A program made the position numbers and the translations under genes. DNA of 17,659 nucleotides from Clostridiales bacterium (GTDB taxonomy: Bacteria > Bacillota > Clostridia > Oscillospirales > CAG-272): the NCBI GenBank assembly GCA_004554105.1, contig SFNW01000031.1, positions 1 to 17,659 on the forward strand, read 5' to 3'. Below are positions 13,523 to 17,659 of this stretch, piece by piece. The notes under the pieces are model-generated. The model saw only the letters and a program-made list of their open reading frames with translations, did no database searches and had not been told where the DNA came from. How positions within the stretch are numbered: position 1 is the first letter of the stretch; each line of letters begins with the position of its first letter.

Positions 13523-15280
13523 ATGAGCATTTTTGACCTTTTCACCCTGCTCGGGGGACTCGCCATGTTCTTATTCGGCATGCGGGTCATGGGCGACGCG
13601 CTCGAAAAACGCGCCGGAAACCAGCTCAAAAATATTCTCGCAAAGCTGACCGCCAACACCTTTAAGGGCTTTTTGCTCGGTCTTGCCGTCACGCTGCTCA
13701 TTCAGTCCTCGTCCGCGACGACGGTCATGGTCGTCGGCTTTGTCAACTCGGGGCTGATGACGCTGCATCAGGCGACCAGCGTCATTCTCGGCGCCAACCT
13801 CGGCACCTCGGTCACGGCATGGCTGCTGTCGACCTCGGGGATTGAGGGCGAGGGCATCGCACAGCTTTTCAAGCCCGATTCCTTTGCGCCGATTCTGGCG
13901 TTTATCGGTATCATTCTCTATATGTTTCAGAAAAACCGCAAGAAGCAGGACATCGGCTTGATCCTCATCGGCTTCGGCGTGTTGATGATCGGTATGGAGA
14001 TTATGGCGGGCGCAGTCGAGCCGCTCTCGGACGAACCTGCCTTCCGCAGTGTTCTTTTGAAATTTGCCAATCCCGTTGTCGGCGTGATTGTCGGCGCGGC
14101 GTTTACCGCGATTATTCAGTCCTCGTCGGCTTCGGTCGGTATTTTGCAGGCGTTTTCGCTGACCGGCGTCGTCAATTTCGGCATGGCAGTGCCGATTATT
14201 GTCGGTCAGAACATCGGTACCTGCGTCAGCGCGATGATTTCCTCGATCGGTGCAGGGAAGAACGCGCGCCGCGCGTCCTTCGTGCATCTGTATTTTAATT
14301 TAATCGCGGCGCTGATTATCGTGCCGCTGTTCTATCTTGCAAACGCGATATTTGACTTTCCGCTGGAGCAGAGCGTCAGCCCGCTCGGCATCGCGGTCAT
14401 TCACACCGGCTTCAAAATTATCGCGCTCTGCATTCTGATGCCCGCGTCCCGCCTGCTTGAAAAGCTGGCGATTCTCACGGTGCCGGAAGGCAAGAGCGAC
14501 CGCGAGCGCGAGCTGCTCGACGACCGTCTGCTCGCAACCCCCGCCGTTGCAATCGACCGTGCGCGCGCAGTTGCGCAGGATATGGCGGAGCTTTCGGTTT
14601 CGACCATGCGGGATTCGATGGCGCTGCTGCGTAATTTCAACGAAAAAGCAATGCAGTCGATTTACGACGGTGAGGAACGGGTCGACAAATACGAGGATAT
14701 GCTCGGCACCTATCTTGTCAAAATCAGTTCCTGTGAGCTGACCGAGCAGGACAGTCATGAGGTCACGAAGCTGCTGCACATCATCGGCGACTTTGAGCGC
14801 ATTTCCGACCACGCGGTCAACATTGCCGAGTCGGCGCAGGAGATGAGCGACAAGAAGCTGGTCTTTTCCGAGCAGGCGACCAAGGAACTTTCGGTTATGG
14901 TCGACGCAATCGACGAAATCATGACGGTCGCGCTGCGTGCGTTCAACACGGGCGATATGGACGCCGCGTTCAATGTCGAGCCGCTTGAAGAAGTCGTCGA
15001 TACCATCAACTCCAGACTGAAAAAACGGCACGTCGCCCGCCTGCAAAAGGGCGAATGCACGATCGAACTCGGCTTTGTGCTGTCCGATTTGCTGACCAAC
15101 CTCGAGCGCGTGTCCGACCACTGCTCCAACATTGCGGGCTGCGTCATTGAAATCGAGCATGACGCGCTCGATATGCACGAGTATATGGAAAAACTCAAGA
15201 GCGAGGGCAACCCTCGCTATACGGCGTGCTACGAGGCGTACAAGGAAAAGTATGCGCTGCCCGCCAAGACGCAGGCGTGA
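13523..15280 (+). CDS. Na/Pi cotransporter family protein with C-terminal PhoU-like domain
   Basis: This 585-residue protein is predicted to import phosphate with sodium. Residues 1 to about 310 carry about eight membrane spans in two inverted halves, each marked by the family signature: QSSSATT at 61-67 and QSSSAS at 199-204. Residues about 340-560 are a helical, PhoU-like regulatory domain ('DFERISDHAVNIAESAQEM' and 'NLERVSDHCSNIAGCVIEI', both with the E/D-x-x-R...D/H..N metal-site pattern). This NptA-PhoU fusion is the usual Firmicute form, so length is normal. GGAG (13514-13517) precedes ATG 13523. The SDR gene starts 10 nt after its stop, so both may be one transcript. Confidence 0.94.
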   Translation: MSIFDLFTLLGGLAMFLFGMRVMGDALEKRAGNQLKNILAKLTANTFKGFLLGLAVTLLIQSSSATTVMVVGFVNSGLMTLHQATSVILGANLGTSVTAWLLSTSGIEGEGIAQLFKPDSFAPILAFIGIILYMFQKNRKKQDIGLILIGFGVLMIGMEIMAGAVEPLSDEPAFRSVLLKFANPVVGVIVGAAFTAIIQSSSASVGILQAFSLTGVVNFGMAVPIIVGQNIGTCVSAMISSIGAGKNARRASFVHLYFNLIAALIIVPLFYLANAIFDFPLEQSVSPLGIAVIHTGFKIIALCILMPASRLLEKLAILTVPEGKSDRERELLDDRLLATPAVAIDRARAVAQDMAELSVSTMRDSMALLRNFNEKAMQSIYDGEERVDKYEDMLGTYLVKISSCELTEQDSHEVTKLLHIIGDFERISDHAVNIAESAQEMSDKKLVFSEQATKELSVMVDAIDEIMTVALRAFNTGDMDAAFNVEPLEEVVDTINSRLKKRHVARLQKGECTIELGFVLSDLLTNLERVSDHCSNIAGCVIEIEHDALDMHEYMEKLKSEGNPRYTACYEAYKEKYALPAKTQA

Positions 15281-15290
15281 CGGCTTCGCC

Positions 15291-15989
15291 ATGAAAAAGA
15301 AGGTTCTGATTACCGGCGCGTCGCGCGGCATCGGCTTTGAGACCGCCCGCCGCTTTGCCGAAAACGGCTACGCCGTGTATGCGCTTTGGCACAATGCGCC
15401 CGAGCGGCTTTCGGAGGTCGGCTCGCTTGATATTACGCCGGTTCAAGGCGATGTTTCCTCGGCGGCGTCGGTCGACGCGCTTGTCGCCGAGGTTGGCGAG
15501 ATTGACATTCTCATCAACAACGCCGCGATTTCGCGCTTCGGGCTGCTGCCCGATTTGACCGAAGCCGAATGGGACGAGATGATGGCGGTCAATCTGAAGT
15601 CGGTCTTTCTGCTCTCGCGGGCGTTCCTGCCCGCCATGATTCGCAAAAAGAGCGGCAAAATCATCAATATCTCCTCGATTTTCGGCGTGGTCGGCGGTTC
15701 CTGTGAGGTCGCCTATTCCGCCGCCAAGGCGGGGGTCATCGGCTTTACCAGGGCACTTGCCAAGGAGGTCGGTCCTTCGGGCGTGCAGGTCAACTGCATC
15801 GCGCCCGGCGTCATCGACACCGAGATGAACGCGAGGCTGTCAAAGGAAGACCTCGCCGCGCTTTGCGAGGAGACGCCGCTCGGCAGAATCGGTACGCCCG
15901 CGGACGTGGCAAAGCTCGCGCTGTTTCTCGCCGAAGATGAGTTCATCACGGGGGAAGTGATTAACATCGGCGGCGGCTATCTTATGTAG
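15291..15989 (+). CDS. SDR family oxidoreductase (FabG-like)
   Basis: This 232-residue cytosolic NAD(P)H-dependent short-chain dehydrogenase/reductase has the cofactor loop TGASRGIG (residues 8-15), 'NNAA' (active-site-supporting NNAG-like), catalytic Ser129 in 'NISSIFG', and Tyr142 with Lys146 in 'YSAAKAG'. The 13-residue Ser-to-Tyr spacing equals that of E. coli FabG, and the C-terminus ('GEVINIGGGYLM') is FabG-like. It may reduce 3-oxoacyl-ACP, but its place away from fab genes makes another substrate equally possible. ATG 15291 is 10 nt after the cotransporter stop and lacks a clear Shine-Dalgarno sequence, suggesting translational coupling; an in-frame start at 15132 inside the cotransporter gene is unlikely. 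Ends about 75 nt before a terminator. Confidence 0.92.
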   Translation: MKKKVLITGASRGIGFETARRFAENGYAVYALWHNAPERLSEVGSLDITPVQGDVSSAASVDALVAEVGEIDILINNAAISRFGLLPDLTEAEWDEMMAVNLKSVFLLSRAFLPAMIRKKSGKIINISSIFGVVGGSCEVAYSAAKAGVIGFTRALAKEVGPSGVQVNCIAPGVIDTEMNARLSKEDLAALCEETPLGRIGTPADVAKLALFLAEDEFITGEVINIGGGYLM

Positions 15990-16064
15990 GACTGCCGGAT
16001 ACGGCGCAGACCGAAGGGCGGGAGGTCGGTTTAGCTTGCTTTCTGCCACTGTCTATTTAAGATG

Positions 16065-16088
16065 AAAACCGCTCGAAAGAGCGGTTTT
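16065..16088 (+). terminator. Rho-independent terminator after the SDR gene
   Basis: AAAACCGCTC (16065-16074), GAAA tetraloop, GAGCGGTTTT (16079-16088). The 10-bp perfect stem ends in T4; on the minus strand it is equally good, so it may act in both directions. Between the SDR stop and this site (15990-16064) I see nothing else. Confidence 0.8.
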
Positions 16089-16120
16089 CTGCATATTTTA
16101 TTTATTCCCGCCCTTCTATC

Positions 16121-16171
16121 CGCGAAGAAGACGCTCGCCGTATAATATACGGCTTGAGCGACTTTTTCGCG
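16121..16171. repeat. 51-bp imperfect palindrome
   Basis: Nested arms CGCGAA/TTCGCG, AAG/CTT, CGCTC/GAGCG and GCCGTATA/TATACGGC fold around a single central A at 16145, interrupted by three small mismatches or bulges. There is no T-run next to it. It lies in a 314-nt gene-free stretch (15990-16303) made almost wholly of hairpins. Confidence 0.65.
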
Positions 16172-16207
16172 AATTCTGCATCCGTCTGCGGCAGTCTGGC
16201 GGCAGAG

Positions 16208-16261
16208 AGTAGAATCCGGCAATGATTCTACTGCCCGTAGGGGCGGATTCAATATCCGCCC
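16208..16261. repeat. Two adjacent inverted repeats (repeat-element debris)
   Basis: AGTAGAATC/GATTCTACT (16208-16232) is followed by GGGCGGAT/ATCCGCCC (16241-16261), the latter preceded by CCCGTAG. The 'GTAGGGGCGG..TATCCGCCC' form resembles short intergenic repeats of Oscillospirales; this family link is from memory of such genomes and not shown here. Confidence 0.5.
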
Positions 16262-16266
16262 GATAA

Positions 16267-16304
16267 AGCAAACGCCTTCTCCTGCGGGAGAAGGCGTTTT
16301 GCTT
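16267..16304 (-). terminator. Terminator of the leftward ruvB-EamA transcript
   Basis: AAACGCCTTCTCC (16270-16282) pairs perfectly with GGAGAAGGCGTTT (16287-16299) around a 4-nt loop. On the minus strand the stem is followed by GTTTGCTTTATC, a modest U-tract. It begins directly after the ancestral stop of the broken EamA gene. Confidence 0.75.
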
Positions 16305-16670
16305 CAAAAAATCAAAATCAATGTTCCTGCGGCGATGGTGACGACGCCGTAGGTGCAGGGGACGCCGCGCCCCACGGAGCCTGGATTCGACGCGGGCGGT
16401 ATCGCCGATTTGCAGCGCCTTATAGTAGCAGAGCCACGACGCGCCGGTCGCAAGCCCCGACAGGGCGAGAAACAGCCAGCCGCGCGGCGTGATGCCGCCG
16501 ATGCCGCGCTGGGTGCCGGTGATAAAGACCATGCCCCATGCCGCGGCTAAGACGACAACGGTACGGATTGCGGTCGCCAGCGTCGAGTTGACGCCCGTAA
16601 TGCCGACCTTGGCAAAAATCGTGGTCAGCGCGGCAAAAACCGCCGAAAGAAGCGCGTAAACAATCCACAT
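16304..16670 (-). pseudogene. EamA/DMT-family transporter, broken by an internal replacement and frameshift
   Basis: The first about 94 residues (MWIVYALLSAVFAALTTIFA through 'LCYYKALQIGDTARV') are those of a small, roughly 140-residue EamA-type transporter with four or five membrane spans. After the Val at 16389-16391 the frame runs into arginine-rich, non-family sequence. The expected ending reappears in another frame at 16304-16351 ('YGVVTIAAGTLILIF' then TGA), where family members have 'G..LI.aGTL...'. About 30 codons (the usual 'VPIDKLS...' segment) are missing and replaced by about 37 nt of GC-rich repeat-like DNA (16352-16388). The start is ATG 16670, with GAGGG just upstream, 11 nt after ruvB, so it was co-transcribed with ruvB. 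In its own frame the ORF runs on to 16116. A sequencing error alone would not explain the missing segment. Confidence 0.78.
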
Positions 16671-16681
16671 GAGAAATCCCT

Positions 16682-17659
16682 CTATTCCTGGTCAAAGAGT
16701 CCGATTTGCGTGTCCGCCTGCGCGGGCGCGCTTTTTTCACGATTTGCGGGTTTATAGGGAATGCCGAGATGCTCGTAGGCAAGGCGGGTGACACATCTGC
16801 CGCGCGGCGTGCGCGCAAGATAGCCGATTTGCATGAGATACGGCTCGTAAACGTCCTCGATGGTGACCGCTTCTTCGCCGATGGTCGCCGCCAGCGTTTC
16901 GAGTCCGACCGGACCGCCGCCGTAGAACTTGATGATGGCCTCCATCATGCGGCGGTCGATGTTGTCAAGCCCGAGCTCGTCGATTTCGAGCGCGGCGAGC
17001 GCGTCTTTTGCGACCGCACGCGTGATTTTGCCGTCTGCCTTGACCGTGGCGTAGTCGCGCACGCGCTTGAGCAGACGGTTGGCGATACGCGGCGTGCCGC
17101 GCGAGCGCGACGCAATCTCCTTTGCACCCGCGTCGTCAATCTCAACCGCGAGAATGCCGGCACTGCGATGCACGATTTCGGCAAGTTCGTCGGTTGTGTA
17201 CAGTTCCAGTTTTAAGAGGACACCGAAACGGTCGCGCAGCGGCGTTGTGAGCTGCCCCGCGCGGGTGGTTGCGCCGATGAGCGTAAAGTGCGCGAGCGGA
17301 ATGCGAATGCTCCGCGCCGCAGGACCTTTGCCGACGATGATGTCGAGCGCGTAGTCCTCCATGGCGGGGTAGAGAATCTCCTCGACCGAGCGGGAGAGAC
17401 GGTGAATCTCGTCGATAAAGAGCACGTCGCCCTCCGACAGGTTGGTCAGCAAGGCGGCGAGGTCGCCCTGCTTTTCGATTGCGGGGCCCGATGTAACGCG
17501 CAGATTTACCCCCATTTCCTTTGCAATTATTGCCGAAAGGGTGGTTTTACCAAGACCGGGCGGTCCGTGAAGCAGTACATGGTCAAGGGACTCCCCTCTC
17601 ATCTTGGCAGCGTCGATAAACACCTTCAGGTTGTCCTTGGCCTTCTCCTGGCCGATGTA
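16682..17659 (-). CDS. ruvB: Holliday junction branch migration ATPase RuvB, 5' end outside the window
   Basis: 325 codons are visible; about the first 20-25 residues lie beyond the window edge (the first visible residues are YIGQEKAKDN). RuvB forms hexameric rings that drive Holliday junction branch migration with RuvA. Walker A is GPPGLGKTT, Walker B 'VLFIDEIHRL', sensor 1 'LIGATTRAG', the arginine-finger region 'TPLRDRFG', sensor 2 in 'RSRGTPRIANRLLKRVRDYA', and the C-terminal winged helix ends in 'GYLARTPRGR'. The 30-residue tail after this ('AREKSAPAQADTQIGLFDQE'-like) is a little longer than usual and ends in a LFDQE motif similar to clamp-binding peptides (QxxLF-like: QIGLF), which is unusual. 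The EamA remnant follows after 11 nt. Confidence 0.96.
   Translation of the reverse strand, partial: YIGQEKAKDNLKVFIDAAKMRGESLDHVLLHGPPGLGKTTLSAIIAKEMGVNLRVTSGPAIEKQGDLAALLTNLSEGDVLFIDEIHRLSRSVEEILYPAMEDYALDIIVGKGPAARSIRIPLAHFTLIGATTRAGQLTTPLRDRFGVLLKLELYTTDELAEIVHRSAGILAVEIDDAGAKEIASRSRGTPRIANRLLKRVRDYATVKADGKITRAVAKDALAALEIDELGLDNIDRRMMEAIIKFYGGGPVGLETLAATIGEEAVTIEDVYEPYLMQIGYLARTPRGRCVTRLAYEHLGIPYKPANREKSAPAQADTQIGLFDQE

Noticed and set aside
14300..15331. 343-codon minus-strand open frame
   Set aside because: It lies opposite the PhoU-like half of the cotransporter gene, whose motifs and ribosome site are clear; the antisense frame has no recognisable domain.
16116..16303. Real C-terminal extension of the EamA protein in the open frame
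   Set aside because: The sequence is arginine-rich, crosses the terminator and palindromes, and the family-like ending is found in another frame at 16304-16351.

Overview
The window looks like a GC-rich, low-prophage chromosomal segment of a Clostridia-class Firmicute, most likely a gut-type Oscillospirales/Ruminococcaceae relative. The grounds are the lipoprotein solute-binding protein, the SLH-domain surface protein, strong AGGAGG-type ribosome sites, sigma-A promoters with extended -10 elements, and short palindromic interspersed repeats of a kind common in that group. The taxonomic call is inference. I see no tRNA, rRNA, CRISPR array, integrase or intact transposase.

Layout, left half. 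1-1970 (+) is the end of a TrpX-type ABC importer operon (binding protein tail, permease, ATPase), closed by a strong terminator. 2032-6192 (+) is a second importer operon with its own near-consensus promoter: polar amino acid binding lipoprotein, permease, ATPase, then a translationally coupled, secreted transglutaminase-like protein with three SLH repeats. A bidirectional terminator follows. 6388-7722 (-) is a TetR regulator plus a SAM-dependent methyltransferase, driven by a fully consensus promoter that has one TetR-type operator filling its spacer and a second over the start site.

Layout, right half. 8016-10067 (-) is a large cytoplasmic protein, probably a six-hairpin glycosidase-like enzyme of unknown substrate. 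Its promoter is back to back with one firing rightward towards topB (topoisomerase III, 10511-12628) and an HD-domain phosphohydrolase (12646-13305). 13523-15989 (+) is a Na/phosphate cotransporter with a PhoU-like tail followed by an SDR oxidoreductase. At the right edge, on the minus strand, ruvB runs off the window and is followed by a broken EamA/DMT transporter gene.

The most notable non-coding feature is a family of about 95-122 bp palindromic elements with three copies (2930-3023, 6211-6319, 10257-10378). Each is built of consecutive hairpins. One stem differs completely in sequence between copies yet always stays perfectly paired, and the third copy carries the two halves in inside-out order. 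A second, looser repeat type lies at 7868-8007, with possible traces at 16232-16261 and inside the broken EamA gene. No clearly new multi-gene system such as a defence island is visible. The best leads are the repeat family, the importer/surface-transglutaminase coupling, the TetR-methyltransferase switch and the uncharacterised glycosidase-like protein.
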